64,000 nucleotides of DNA from DATDCV01 sp036524155 (GTDB lineage: Bacteria > Verrucomicrobiota > Verrucomicrobiia > Limisphaerales > UBA8199), in contig DATDCV010000404.1 of assembly GCA_036524155.1 (NCBI GenBank), positions 1 through 64,000 on the forward strand, in the 5' to 3' direction. Position numbers and translations under genes: made by a program. The notes beneath the pieces are model-generated. The model was not told the origin of the DNA. It did no database searches and was given only the letters and a program-made list of their open reading frames with translations. Shown piece after piece: positions 1 to 9,279 of the stretch. The first letter of the stretch is position 1. Every line of letters starts with the position of its first letter.

Positions 1-3
1 GCG

Positions 4-1092
4 CTAATAAAGAGGCCGGCCCTTGCCCAGCGGCATCCTGGTAACGTCGATACGCTTCAGATCGCTGACACCGAGCTCGAGCAAAGCCGCGTTGCTGTAA
101 AGGTCCAGGTTCGGTTTGCCGGCGGCCGGGGCGGCGGCGACCTGACGTTGGTGCTCTAATTCCTGCACCGAGAGGACGTCGAGCGCCACCGGGTCGCGGC
201 TGAACCGCAACTCGTTCAGGGTCGTGGAATAATGTAGAAGTCCCCGTTCGCCGCCTTCGTACTGGCATAACAGAGCATCCACCACATTCAACACCACGCG
301 GTCGCTGAGTGTGGGGAGCGCGAAAATCTCAGGCACCGCCGTCGCCAGGCGGCTGCCGTCGACCTCGAACCGGTAGAAATTATCGACGCTCCCGGAGGCG
401 AGGCTGTAGAGGTTCCCGGTGACGCCGGCGAGGTTGTGGTTAAGCAGGGGTGTCACGTTAATAATTTTGGTGATCTCCTTGCTGACCAGTTTGGAGACGT
501 AAGACTTGCGCCCGACTCCCGGTCCTTTCTTCCCGAATTCCGAATCACCCCAGAGCAGGTTTCCAATGAGCGGGGTGTCGTAGAAGGTGGTTTCGTCGTA
601 GCCCGCCTGGGCACCGCCGGCCACGCGAATGTGATATTTGTCGGCAAGGTCGTAGTAACCGGCCAGCCGCAGGTCGGTTGCCTGTCGATCCCAAACCACG
701 ATCGATTTGGGTGGCAGCCCTGCCGCCAGCAGGCCTTCAACTATGGCCATGACGACGGCCGGCCGGGTGCCGCTATTCGCGCCCGGAGGTGAAAAGACCT
801 TGATGCCGACCACCTCCTGGGTGGATACGAGGCTCCGCCACGCTTCCGTGGAAGTGCTCTTCCCGGTCAAGTTGGTGAGGCCGCATTCCACCATCGGCCG
901 GACAACTTCCAGGATTGGACGGAAAGCCTCGCACGCGCCGGGATCCTGGACACTGACGACACGTGCGCGCGGACCGTTGGGCGCCCGAGCCACCTGCGCA
1001 TAGCCCGGCCAGGCCAACACGAGGCCCAAAAAAAAGATCGCGGACCGCGGGAACAACCGAAATCTGGCGTTGAACTGTGCGTTTCTTGACAC
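4..1092 (-). CDS. DUF362 domain-containing secreted protein
   Basis: A 362-residue protein that resembles the DUF362 family, whose biochemical role is not established. The N-terminus is basic and then hydrophobic (about residues 15-33), ending GYAQ, which looks like a Sec signal peptide, so export is inferred. The body has the family-like stretch EVVGIKVFSPPG near residue 95 and repeated hydrophobic beta/alpha segments. The start is GTG; no ATG lies nearby in frame. It is divergent from the TPR lipoprotein gene, with about 30 bases between the two start codons, so each promoter must lie at least partly inside the other gene. The stop is only four bases from the window edge, so any downstream operon partner is not visible. 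The family call is moderately sure; the function is unknown. Confidence 0.7.
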   Translation of the reverse strand: MSRNAQFNARFRLFPRSAIFFLGLVLAWPGYAQVARAPNGPRARVVSVQDPGACEAFRPILEVVRPMVECGLTNLTGKSTSTEAWRSLVSTQEVVGIKVFSPPGANSGTRPAVVMAIVEGLLAAGLPPKSIVVWDRQATDLRLAGYYDLADKYHIRVAGGAQAGYDETTFYDTPLIGNLLWGDSEFGKKGPGVGRKSYVSKLVSKEITKIINVTPLLNHNLAGVTGNLYSLASGSVDNFYRFEVDGSRLATAVPEIFALPTLSDRVVLNVVDALLCQYEGGERGLLHYSTTLNELRFSRDPVALDVLSVQELEHQRQVAAAPAAGKPNLDLYSNAALLELGVSDLKRIDVTRMPLGKGRPLY

Positions 1093-1122
1093 TTCGGAGC
1101 GTGGATGATACCACCAGACTCG

Positions 1123-3039
1123 ATGCAGACCATCAAAAATCAGGGCGGGACCATTTGGCTTCTGCTGCTGGTAGCGGCGGCATTCGTTGCCGGTTGTCGG
1201 CCGCCCGGGGAGAGAGCTCTGCTGAAGGGTAAAGATCTACTCGAACAAGGCAAACCCGGCCAGGCAGTGGTTGAGCTCAGAACTGCCACTGTTCTGCTCC
1301 CGACCAACGCCTACGCGTTCAATTATTTGGGCCTGGCCTTGCATCAGTCCGGGGAAACCATCGAAGCCCAAAAGGCGTACTATCGGGCGCTGGCTTTGAA
1401 TCACGAAATGGCGGAAGCGCGGTATAACCTGGGCTGCCTGTTTCTGGCGGAAAACAGACTCGAACAGGCAAAGTCAGAGCTCACGGCTTTTACGCTCCGT
1501 CGTCCGGAGTCGGCCGAGGGTTGGACCAGGCTTGCAACGGCTCAACTGCGAAGTCGCGAGCCGGTGGCGGCGGAGCGCAGCTTTAGCCAGGCTCTCCGCC
1601 TGCGGCCTCAGGATCCGGAATCACTCCTGGGGATGGGCTTGACCAGGCTGCAGCGGAACCGCCCAGCCGAGGCGGTCCAGTGGTTTCAGAGCGCCCTCAA
1701 AGCGCAACCGGACTACGCGCCGGCCTTGCGGAACCTGGCGGTTGTCGCCCAGGAAAACCTCAGAGACAAACAAATGGCGCTGCTGCAATACCGGCGTTAC
1801 CTGGAGTTGAAGCCCGCGCCTGAGGATGCCGCCGAGGTGCAGCGAATTGTGCGGCAATTGGAGCAGGATCTGGCCCCGCCGATCGTGTCCGCAACCGCCC
1901 AGCCGACTAACCCGGTCCAGACAAACCGCATCGCGGCGCCAGTCAAATTAGCGGTGGCCGAGACCTCGGCCCCGGCTCCGGCTGCGGCCCGGAAGCCGGT
2001 CAGCGTCATTCCGACCAACGACGTAACTTCCGCCAGCACGGAGAAGGTTGCCGGCCTGAATAAGATCCAGCAGAGCGTCGAACCCATCAAAACACCGGTG
2101 CCAGCCGGCGGAGCTCAGCCGCAAACTTCGTCCACGAGCAATTCGCTCCGCCCTTCCGGGCCGGCCGCTGCGGTGAAAGCAGGACCAGTCCATACTTCCC
2201 TGCCCCCGGCTTCACTGGAGGTCGTCCAGGTGCCCGCCGAGCAGGTGTTCAAACCCGCCCAGGATGTGCCTGTGCGACCTGTCCCGCCCTCGCCTTCAAC
2301 CACTGTTAGGACCAGTAATTCGGCAGCCGGGTCAGTCGCTTCGACTCCCTCAAAGGCCGCCAAACGGAGCTTCCTCAGCAAGATCAACCCCGTTCGCATT
2401 TTTTCCGGCGGGGAAGACGCGAAACCGGCAGCCCTACAGCCCTCCGCTGGGCCGGCACTGACTACGCCCGCGCGCGAACCCCGCGAAATCACGAGGCCGC
2501 AGCCGGAACAAACAGCCATCGCTTTTTCGCGCTACACCTACAAGTCTCCGGCGAAACCGGCGTCTGGAAATCGTTCGGAAGCGGAGCGGGCCTATGCCCA
2601 GGGCGTGCAAGCCAAACAAGCGCAACGGCTGCCGGAAGCGATTCAAGCTTATCGCCGGGCAACCCAGTTGGACCCCGAGTACTTTGATGCCTGGTATAAT
2701 CTGGGCGTCGCGACCGCCGAGGCGGGCAATTTGCCAGCCGCGCTCGCGGCCTATGAGAGCGCGCTGGCAATCCGTCCTGACTCACTCGACGCCCGTTACA
2801 ACTTCGCCCTGGCTTTGAAGCAGTCGAACTTCCCGGTTGACGCACGCAATGAACTCCAGAAGCTCCTGACGGTCTATCCCAAAGAGGGCCGGGCCCACCT
2901 GGCCCTCGGCAATCTCTATGCCCAGCAATTCCACGACCCCGCCCGCGCCAGGGAACATTATCTGAAGGTCCTCGAATTCGATCCCCGGAACCCCCAGGCG
3001 AGCGCCATCCGCTACTGGCTAACGGATAATCCGAAGTGA
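1123..3039 (+). CDS. TPR-repeat lipoprotein
   Basis: A 638-residue protein starting at the ATG at 1123; a longer in-frame start at 1105 would put six extra residues before the signal. Residues 10-25 form a lipoprotein signal with lipobox VAGC, predicting a lipid-anchored Cys25. Two blocks of tetratricopeptide repeats are visible. The first, about residues 30-240, carries typical units such as AYAFNYLGLALHQSGE. The second, about 485-630, has units such as FDAWYNLGVATAEAGN. They are separated by a linker of about 230 residues rich in Pro, Ala, Thr and Ser and likely disordered. Such proteins scaffold complexes in the periplasm, but no partner is indicated here. It converges on the helicase gene. 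The linker has no enzyme motif I can recognise. Confidence 0.85.
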   Translation: MQTIKNQGGTIWLLLLVAAAFVAGCRPPGERALLKGKDLLEQGKPGQAVVELRTATVLLPTNAYAFNYLGLALHQSGETIEAQKAYYRALALNHEMAEARYNLGCLFLAENRLEQAKSELTAFTLRRPESAEGWTRLATAQLRSREPVAAERSFSQALRLRPQDPESLLGMGLTRLQRNRPAEAVQWFQSALKAQPDYAPALRNLAVVAQENLRDKQMALLQYRRYLELKPAPEDAAEVQRIVRQLEQDLAPPIVSATAQPTNPVQTNRIAAPVKLAVAETSAPAPAAARKPVSVIPTNDVTSASTEKVAGLNKIQQSVEPIKTPVPAGGAQPQTSSTSNSLRPSGPAAAVKAGPVHTSLPPASLEVVQVPAEQVFKPAQDVPVRPVPPSPSTTVRTSNSAAGSVASTPSKAAKRSFLSKINPVRIFSGGEDAKPAALQPSAGPALTTPAREPREITRPQPEQTAIAFSRYTYKSPAKPASGNRSEAERAYAQGVQAKQAQRLPEAIQAYRRATQLDPEYFDAWYNLGVATAEAGNLPAALAAYESALAIRPDSLDARYNFALALKQSNFPVDARNELQKLLTVYPKEGRAHLALGNLYAQQFHDPARAREHYLKVLEFDPRNPQASAIRYWLTDNPK

Positions 3040-3232
3040 GCTGAACCCGAGCGCGCGGGCTTCGTCCACGCCCCGCAACCACGGGACTTCACCCGAGTCC
3101 TGGCATCCCTCCCGCCCATGCCTGCGAGCTCCCGGCAGAATGTTTTCCCCCGTGTTGCCCCGACGCGCGGCGCGCACCCAGCACGACTACCCCTCTCATC
3201 CTCAAACTCGACCCGTCCCGGTGAGCTCGCCT

Positions 3233-5899
3233 TCACAGGCTCGCGATCCGCTTCAGCAGTATCACCGGCTCGGCGGCGGTACGCGACTTGGCCAAATCCA
3301 CTTCGAACTCGGCGACCCAGTCGTTGTGTTCCTCGGGGTCAATCAGCATCTGTTGCACGCGCCAGGACCGCTTGTCGTCCGAGGGCATGACGTAGGTATG
3401 ACGCACGTTGCGCGCGTTTGGGTCCAGGCAGATGCGTTCGTGCTCGGCGTAATAGTCCCCGAGGATCCGCTCGAGCCGCTGAGCGGTCCAGGACTGTCCG
3501 TCGGGATCCTGCGTCGAGGTCAGGAAGGTGAGGGCCTGGTCGAAATCGGCGTTCACGAGGCCCCGCAAGAAGCTGAAGATCCGGTTTCGGATCACGGCGG
3601 TGAAGGTCTTCGTGTCACGCGTGATGTCCTGGGCGGCTTCCTCCGCTCCCGGCGGTTTCACTTCCTTGGTTTCGGCGCGCTGATAGCTCGGGTCGCGCAT
3701 CTTTTCCCACTCGTCCAGGAGGCTCGAATCCACCTGCCGGATCATCGTGCCGAGGTAGAGCTCCATCTCACGCACGAGATCGGTTTTGGCTGCGTCGGGA
3801 ACGGTTTGGGCCAGGACTTTGTAAACGCTGTTCAGGTGCCGGAGCAGCAGGCCTTCGGCGCGCTGCAACTCATAATCGCGGATGTAATCGGAGAATGAGC
3901 GAAAGTTCTCGTACATTTCGCGCGCGATGGATTTGGGCCGGATATTCTCCTGGCCGACCCAGGGATGGCGGTCGGCGAACGCGTTGAAGGTGGAATAGAC
4001 GAACTCCCGGTTCGGCTTGGGATATTCGAGCTTTTCCAACTCCTCCATCCGCTCTTCGTAGTCGAGGCCGGCCATCTTCATCTCGGCCATCTTTTGGCTT
4101 TTCAGCTTGTCGAGCTGCTTGCGCAGGATGATGTCCGGGTCTTCGAGAATGGATTCTACGAGGGTGAGGAGGCCCAGGGCGTAATCATCTTCCGGCGTGC
4201 GGCCGTCCCCGTCCGCAGCAACTTGAATATCGCCCGGGGCCGACGTCGTTTCGCGAGGCCCACCCGCATCCTGTGTTCCTGTGCCCGGGGACGGGCGCAC
4301 TCCAGCCTGCAACAGCGGGATCGTATCCAGCAGGTACAGCGACAGCGTCTGGTCCATCGAAAAATCGTCCTGCAACTCGACGTTGACGCGCAGGTAAGCG
4401 CCGTCCTCGGTCCGGGGAATGAACTCGATAATCCGGCGGTCGAGCAGCGAGCGGAACAACTGCCACGCGCGCCGGGTGTGTTCTTTCTTCGCTTTCGGGG
4501 TTTCGTGGCAGTCGCGGATTAGCCGCTGCATCGCACGGCAGCCATCGCCTTTGCGGCTCAGCACGTTTAACAGCATGCCGTGCGACACCTGAAAGCGGGA
4601 GGCCAACCGCTCCGGTTGCGCGTTAATGAGCCGGAGGAATGTCTGCTTGTCCCAATTGACAAAGTTTTTGTCCGGGGGCTTGCGTTTGACGGATTTCTTG
4701 CCGTCCCGAGCGGCTTTTTCATCCAGCTTGATGTTTTCGATCACATGCTCGGGCGCCTGCGCCACCACCCAACCGCGCTCGTCGAACCCCTTCCGCCCGG
4801 CACGGCCGGAGATCTGGTGAAAGTCGCGTGCGCTCAGGATCGCGGTCTTTTGGCCGTCGAATTTGCAGAGCCGGGTGAAAAGCACCGTGCGGATGGGCAT
4901 ATTAATGCCCGCGCCGAGTGTGTCGGTGCCGCAAACCACCTTGAGAAGCCCTTGCTGCGTCAGTTGCTCCACCAAAACGCGATACTTGGGCAAAAGACCC
5001 GCATGGTGCAATCCGATGCCGTGCTTGAGCCAGCGCCGGATCTCCGGGCCGTACGGGGAGGTAAACTTGAATCCTTCGAGGGCGTTCGCGATGCCGTTTT
5101 TCTCGTCGCGCCTCGCCACGTTGATGCTCGTGAAATCCTGCGCGCTTTGGGCCGCCTCCAACTGCGTGAAATGCACGACGTAAACGGGACTCCTGCCTTC
5201 TTGAACGAGCCGCTCCAGCGTCTGGGCCAGCGAGATTTCCGAATAAGCGTGCTCGAGCGGCACCGGTCGGTCGCTCGATTGGACCGTGACGGTGAGCCGG
5301 CCGTTGCGTTTGGTGAGTTCCTCCTCGAAGAACGTCGTGTCGCCCAGCGTGGCCGACATCAGCAGAAACCTCGCTTGCGGCATTGTCAGGAGCGGCACCT
5401 GCCACGCGACCCCTCGCTCCCGGTCGGCGTAGTAATGGAACTCATCCATGATCACTTCCTGGAAATCGGCCCTGGCCCCTTCGCGCAGGGCTATATTGGC
5501 CAGGATTTCGGCGGTGCAGCAAAGGATCGGCGCGTCATGGTTGACGGAGGCGTCGCCGGTGCTGAGGCCGACGTTGTCGGGACCGAACTCATGGCAGAGC
5601 GCTCGCCATTTCTCATTGACCAGCGCTTTGATCGGGCACGTATAGACCGAGCGTTTGCCCTGGACCAGCGCCTTGAAATGCAACGCCGCGGCGACCAGTG
5701 ATTTGCCCGACCCGGTGGGCGTGTTCAGGATGACGTTCTTTTCCTCGAATAGTTCGAGGATAGCCGCCTCCTGAGCCGGGTAGAGCTGCAAACGTTTGCT
5801 TTCGGTGTATTCGAGGAATTGGCCGAGCAAGAGGTCGTTGCTGGGCCGGTCATCGCGCGGGATCAGATCATAAAGCGTTAAGGACACCAGTGGAGTCAA
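3233..5899 (-). CDS. Superfamily II DEAD/DEAH-box RNA helicase with DUF3516-type C-terminus
   Basis: An 888-residue ATP-dependent nucleic-acid helicase. Motif I is TPTGSGKS (residues 60-67), motif II DEFH (152-155), motif III SAT (182-184), and motif VI QISGRAGRKG starts at 362, preceded by GTDTLGAGINMP. This is the Ski2/Mtr4-like arrangement, so RNA is the likelier substrate (inference). The C-terminal half (about 430-888) is mostly helical and charged and resembles DUF3516, which accompanies this helicase type. The open frame begins with TTG at 5899; a GTG at 5887 is an alternative, and neither has a clear Shine-Dalgarno sequence. A 150-residue insert region around residues 530-580 is rich in Pro, Gly and Asp and looks like a linker. 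The gene stands alone, convergent with the TPR gene. Confidence 0.88.
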   Translation of the reverse strand: MTPLVSLTLYDLIPRDDRPSNDLLLGQFLEYTESKRLQLYPAQEAAILELFEEKNVILNTPTGSGKSLVAAALHFKALVQGKRSVYTCPIKALVNEKWRALCHEFGPDNVGLSTGDASVNHDAPILCCTAEILANIALREGARADFQEVIMDEFHYYADRERGVAWQVPLLTMPQARFLLMSATLGDTTFFEEELTKRNGRLTVTVQSSDRPVPLEHAYSEISLAQTLERLVQEGRSPVYVVHFTQLEAAQSAQDFTSINVARRDEKNGIANALEGFKFTSPYGPEIRRWLKHGIGLHHAGLLPKYRVLVEQLTQQGLLKVVCGTDTLGAGINMPIRTVLFTRLCKFDGQKTAILSARDFHQISGRAGRKGFDERGWVVAQAPEHVIENIKLDEKAARDGKKSVKRKPPDKNFVNWDKQTFLRLINAQPERLASRFQVSHGMLLNVLSRKGDGCRAMQRLIRDCHETPKAKKEHTRRAWQLFRSLLDRRIIEFIPRTEDGAYLRVNVELQDDFSMDQTLSLYLLDTIPLLQAGVRPSPGTGTQDAGGPRETTSAPGDIQVAADGDGRTPEDDYALGLLTLVESILEDPDIILRKQLDKLKSQKMAEMKMAGLDYEERMEELEKLEYPKPNREFVYSTFNAFADRHPWVGQENIRPKSIAREMYENFRSFSDYIRDYELQRAEGLLLRHLNSVYKVLAQTVPDAAKTDLVREMELYLGTMIRQVDSSLLDEWEKMRDPSYQRAETKEVKPPGAEEAAQDITRDTKTFTAVIRNRIFSFLRGLVNADFDQALTFLTSTQDPDGQSWTAQRLERILGDYYAEHERICLDPNARNVRHTYVMPSDDKRSWRVQQMLIDPEEHNDWVAEFEVDLAKSRTAAEPVILLKRIASL

Positions 5900-6048
5900 T
5901 CTACGGGACCGCGATGGAAACGGGAAGCAGTAATGAGCGGGGAAGCCTTATCACTGGCGGGAAAACCGGCCGGGAGCCGCTTCTTTCGGTGCGCTTTCCT
6001 GGCGTTCTCGTGGCTAATGAACCCGTTCTGGTCCAACCGCGGTCGTCT

Positions 6049-6171
6049 CAGAGCGTGTTTGGGAATTCGCCCGGTGGGGCACCGGGCCTACAGGTCGATA
6101 GAATGCCGGGCGTTTATTGTAGGCGACGTGCCCTCACGCGGCGGCTTTTGACATTTTCCAAACGTGTTCTG
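6049..6171. repeat. Imperfect inverted-repeat element with internal hairpin
   Basis: The 331-base gap between the helicase and the prepilin-like gene has no credible gene. It holds an outer imperfect inverted repeat (6049-6062 against 6158-6171, about 11 of 14 positions pairing) and an inner perfect hairpin, GCCCGGT and ACCGGGC with a 5-base loop, at 6069-6087. The layout matches the other palindromic elements of this window in scale, but its sequence is different. It could also serve as a transcript end. Confidence 0.4.
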
Positions 6172-6230
6172 AGTTCCCGCCCGATTGCGCCGTAATCTCC
6201 CGCGCCATCTCCAGAACGACGCCTCCGGCG

Positions 6231-7073
6231 TTAGCGTTCGACTACGGCGTCCTGAAGGCGGCGCAGGTCAGCCGTTGAATCGCCTGCGCCCGAAACCGCG
6301 GGCGCCCACCAGTCTTGCTCCTGGTTCAAACTACGCCATCTCCACCGTTCGGCGTGGCCATCAGCGAAGGAGAATGTGACTCCTCGAGCATGGCGAGTTG
6401 TCGGCGAGTTCATCCAGGTATTCTCCAACTGCACGGCGAAGAAGCCATCGTCCACCGAGTTGATGCTTTCATCCAAAAATGCGAGCGCTTTGGCGGGCCC
6501 AGGCCGGATGATATCGCTCGTCCAATGGAACTGCGGATACTGGCTGCCGAGAACAAAATCCGTTTCGTCGGTTCCGCCCATTCTTCCCGAAAGGGAGAAA
6601 TTGCGCACCAGGCTCCGGCCCTGGGTGCCGGGATAGCGGGCCAGAATCCCAGGCATGAGCCCCCGGGCGGCCGGGCATTGATAGATCGCCACGCTGGTGT
6701 TGTAACGGAACAGCCGCCCGTCGCGAATGAACTGGTCATCGGTTGCGTCCGGCATCTGCCGCATATAGCCGGCCACCCAGCCGTTGGTGGACTGGGGCGT
6801 CGCAGCGAGGCGGTTTTCGATCAACCGCTCCTGGTTGTCACCCGCGTAAAGGGTCCAACAAATCGTCAACTGCTTCAGATGATTCAGGCAACAAATGGTT
6901 TGCGCCTTGGCTTTGGCCTTGTTCAGAGCCGGCAGCAACAGCGCGGCCAGGATCGCAATGATGGCGATGACGACCAGCAATTCGATCAGCGTAAAGGCCC
7001 GCCTGCTCCAGCGGGCGGTGGGCGGCTCCACCAGTGCCCTCTTCACACGTGCGGCCAAACGTGCCCGGTTCAT
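6231..7073 (-). CDS. Prepilin-type N-terminal cleavage/methylation protein with H-x9-DG C-terminus
   Basis: A 280-residue type IV pilin-like protein. Residues 25-58 carry the class III signal, FTLIELLVVIAIIAILAALL, after a basic leader of about 25 residues; prepilin peptidase would cut just before the Phe and N-methylate it. The C-terminal part shows the planctomycete/verrucomicrobial H-x9-DG signature, HARGVTFSFADGHAERW, where His is followed by nine residues and then Asp-Gly. It ends in LRRLQDAVVER, which resembles the usual tail of this family. A good ribosome site (GGAGG) lies six bases before the ATG. Proteins of this kind are abundant in Verrucomicrobiota and are presumed surface pseudopilins; no pilus role is proven. 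It is transcribed away from the next four genes. Confidence 0.93.
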   Translation of the reverse strand: MNRARLAARVKRALVEPPTARWSRRAFTLIELLVVIAIIAILAALLLPALNKAKAKAQTICCLNHLKQLTICWTLYAGDNQERLIENRLAATPQSTNGWVAGYMRQMPDATDDQFIRDGRLFRYNTSVAIYQCPAARGLMPGILARYPGTQGRSLVRNFSLSGRMGGTDETDFVLGSQYPQFHWTSDIIRPGPAKALAFLDESINSVDDGFFAVQLENTWMNSPTTRHARGVTFSFADGHAERWRWRSLNQEQDWWAPAVSGAGDSTADLRRLQDAVVER

Positions 7074-7270
7074 TCCAAGCCTCCGTACCTTGGCAGTCGT
7101 GATGAGTCAAGCTGGAACAAGCAATTAGCGCAACGGTACACCAGCGATCGCCTCAGGTGAAACGGCGGGCGTTCCGGACACTGTCCCCGACGCCACGGCA
7201 TCGCGTTTATACCAGTTGATAGTTGTTTCCTGAGTCGCAATAATATCCCTCACCGTAACCGGAGACCATT

Positions 7271-7648
7271 ATGAGTACCGAAAGGATTCTCGCCCCGGTC
7301 ACTGCAATTTTTCTGGGGATCGGTACCCCATTTGTCGTCGTCCACTTGATGGCGGCGCCCGATGACGCGCCTATATCACCTCTGCAGCATCTCGTCGCTG
7401 CCTTGGCGAACTTCTTTGGTCCTTGGGGTGTGGCCATCGTCCGGCTTGTTGATTTTCCCAACGCCGGACTTCGTTCGTTCAGTTGGCATCTGGCGGTCGG
7501 CTTGACGTCGCTCGGCGCGCTGCTGCTCGTTCTGCTGTTGAAGGTCACGAATCGGCGCTGGCAAATCCTGCTGACCGTCGCCTGGGGGATCTTTGTGTTG
7601 GTCTGGTTTGGCGTGGGCTTCACGCAGATTGCGAGTGGACTGCTCTGA
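7271..7648 (+). CDS. Small multi-pass membrane protein of unknown function
   Basis: A 125-residue protein with hydrophobic segments at about 7-28, 42-60, 72-92 and 97-118, so three or four membrane passes are likely. Only short charged loops separate them, and no catalytic or cofactor motif is visible. I do not recognise the family. It begins with ATG at 7271 after GAGACC-like sequence and is followed 11 bases later by another small membrane protein gene, so the two probably share a transcript. The layout, beside a GspF-like fragment and a prepilin-like gene, hints at an envelope role, but nothing in the sequence itself proves that. Confidence 0.6.
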   Translation: MSTERILAPVTAIFLGIGTPFVVVHLMAAPDDAPISPLQHLVAALANFFGPWGVAIVRLVDFPNAGLRSFSWHLAVGLTSLGALLLVLLLKVTNRRWQILLTVAWGIFVLVWFGVGFTQIASGLL

Positions 7649-7659
7649 AAGGCAACATC

Positions 7660-7965
7660 GTGAACAAGACAGCACAAGTCAAACTCGCCTCGATCCTCGC
7701 CACCCTCGCCTTGCTGGTGTTCGCAGGAGTTCTCTATCTGGCCTTCATTTTCCCCAAGATAGCGGCGATTTGGGCTGGGACAGGCGAAGCGCTCTCCGCG
7801 GCACAGCGGACCGTGGTGAGCCTAAGTGAGTTTTGCAGGCACTATGGGCTACTGCTCCTGCCTCTGCTCATGGTGGGAATCGGCGGGTGCGTTGTTTGGG
7901 TGGCCGTCTCAGTACGTGAAGGCACAAGGAAAGCTGCCTCAGACCGTCCGACCCAACATTCTTGA
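7660..7965 (+). CDS. Short membrane protein resembling the membrane segment of GspF/PilC
   Basis: A 101-residue protein read from GTG at 7660; a longer frame exists from 7483 but overlaps the upstream gene. It has two hydrophobic stretches (about 11-31 and 62-84). Between them lies FPKIAAIWAGTGEALSAAQR followed by a Ser-Leu-Ser-Glu-Phe helix, which resembles the stretch after the first membrane helix in type II secretion F proteins (usually P-K-F-x3-F-x2-L-G then L-P-x2-T). GspF and PilC are about 400 residues with two such domains, so this is at most one quarter of the protein. The resemblance is by eye and could be convergent. It probably shares a transcript with the gene before it, 11 bases upstream. 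Confidence 0.5.
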   Translation: MNKTAQVKLASILATLALLVFAGVLYLAFIFPKIAAIWAGTGEALSAAQRTVVSLSEFCRHYGLLLLPLLMVGIGGCVVWVAVSVREGTRKAASDRPTQHS

Positions 7966-8075
7966 GCATCAGGACCGCCATTACGTTCGGCGGAGCAAGC
8001 CACCCGCCCGCAGACAATACGCTTAGAAACCTAGTGAAAACCCAACCGAATAGGAATCCTGGTGTTTCAATATCT

Positions 8076-9206
8076 ATGAACCGAATCCTTCCTCTTGTCC
8101 TCCTGTCGGGCGCCTTATTCGTCGCTGCCGCAAATGCAAGCTCGAACGATTGGCAACGCCTTTGGCAGCCGAACAAGGCCGCCCCGCCGGATCCCATCAA
8201 GGTGCGGATTGGTTCGTTGGGCGATGATTTAGGACGGGACCTGGAAAACCAGGAATGGCTGATGATCCCGACCCGCCACCATGAGCTCCTCTTCCAGGAT
8301 TCGGCCGACCGGAAGAAAGTTGCGGAGTTATGGCGATTGCTTGACGGCCTTTATGTCTTCCTCGACGGGCGCAGTCCGGCGAAACCACCGACCCCCATCC
8401 GGGCTTTCCTGGTGCCAAAAGAACGCGGCCGATCCCGCTGCAGCCGGGCGTCCCTCGCGATGCGCACCGGAGAACTGGGGGACCTGCCGTTTGTGCTCAC
8501 CAGCCTGTTGCACGAAGAAACACACCTGTTCAACTTCGCGTTCCTGGGCGAGCGCGCGCAGAGCTGGTGGCCGGGCGAATTCTGCTGCATCTACTTCCAG
8601 GAACGGGCGCTTTTGGAACACGAAGGCCGGGATCTCAAACAGGAGCTCAAGTCACGGCTGCCTCGGGGTCCGGTCGGGCCATTGGCAGAACTCGACCGTC
8701 ACGGCAAAAGCGCATTTGACGATGCGTTGGCGGCGCAGTTCTTCCTCGAGGAGAAATACGGGAAGGAACGATTGGACGAGTTTCGCCGGCGAAGCCTGGT
8801 CGCCTCGAAAGCCAGCAACGGCGGCCGGTTGCCGGAAGATATTTTTCAGCAGGTCTTTGGCAAAAACCCTGCCATTCTGAATGTGGAGTGGCGCGCATTC
8901 CAAGGTTGGGGAGGTGACGGTGGCGGGGGAAAAACCGCCGGAACCGATTCCCGTTTGGAACGAAAGGTGACCTACTCCACAGAAAAAGACAGTGTGCAGG
9001 ACATCGTGCAGAAGTTGGCCGCCCAGGTCGGGCTGGGATACGATTTCGAGAAATCCAAAAAACAAACCGACCCGCTCTGCCGGCGCTGGGTCAACAACGT
9101 CGCCATCGAGAACAAGCCATGCCGGGAAGCCCTCGATGCGATTCTGACCCCGGTTGGACTTCGCTACGAAATCGATGGCGAAGCAATTGTGCTGTTTCGG
9201 AAATGA
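8076..9206 (+). CDS. Secreted HEXXH putative metallopeptidase with STN-like C-terminal domain
   Basis: A 376-residue protein starting at ATG 8076; upstream in-frame codons precede an obvious signal peptide (residues 1-22, ending ANAS), so the longer frame is rejected. Residues 146-150 are HEETH, a gluzincin-type HEXXH zinc motif, with Glu168 or Glu178-182 as possible third ligands. Residues about 300-376 resemble the STN domain found at the start of secretins and TonB-dependent receptors: a beta-strand, a helix SVQDIVQKLAAQVGL, then strands ending GLRYEIDGEAIVLFRK. That STN-like part normally sits N-terminal, so its C-terminal placement after a peptidase is unusual. Function is unknown; a periplasmic or surface protease is plausible. 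The next gene starts 73 bases later on the same strand. Confidence 0.65.
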   Translation: MNRILPLVLLSGALFVAAANASSNDWQRLWQPNKAAPPDPIKVRIGSLGDDLGRDLENQEWLMIPTRHHELLFQDSADRKKVAELWRLLDGLYVFLDGRSPAKPPTPIRAFLVPKERGRSRCSRASLAMRTGELGDLPFVLTSLLHEETHLFNFAFLGERAQSWWPGEFCCIYFQERALLEHEGRDLKQELKSRLPRGPVGPLAELDRHGKSAFDDALAAQFFLEEKYGKERLDEFRRRSLVASKASNGGRLPEDIFQQVFGKNPAILNVEWRAFQGWGGDGGGGKTAGTDSRLERKVTYSTEKDSVQDIVQKLAAQVGLGYDFEKSKKQTDPLCRRWVNNVAIENKPCREALDAILTPVGLRYEIDGEAIVLFRK

Positions 9207-9279
9207 CTCGCTGATTTCCTGCTTTCTATTGAAATCGATTCCGATCGGATGTAATCTGCTTAACAGACCCTTGAACAGT

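Noticed and set aside
3140..3898. 252-codon plus-strand frame
   Set aside because: Antisense shadow of the helicase C-terminus.
4580..5701. 373-codon plus-strand frame inside the helicase gene
   Set aside because: It lies antisense to the helicase motifs, with no family resemblance.
6315..7160. 281-codon plus-strand frame over the prepilin-like gene
   Set aside because: Opposes the H-x9-DG gene, which has a clear leader and ribosome site.
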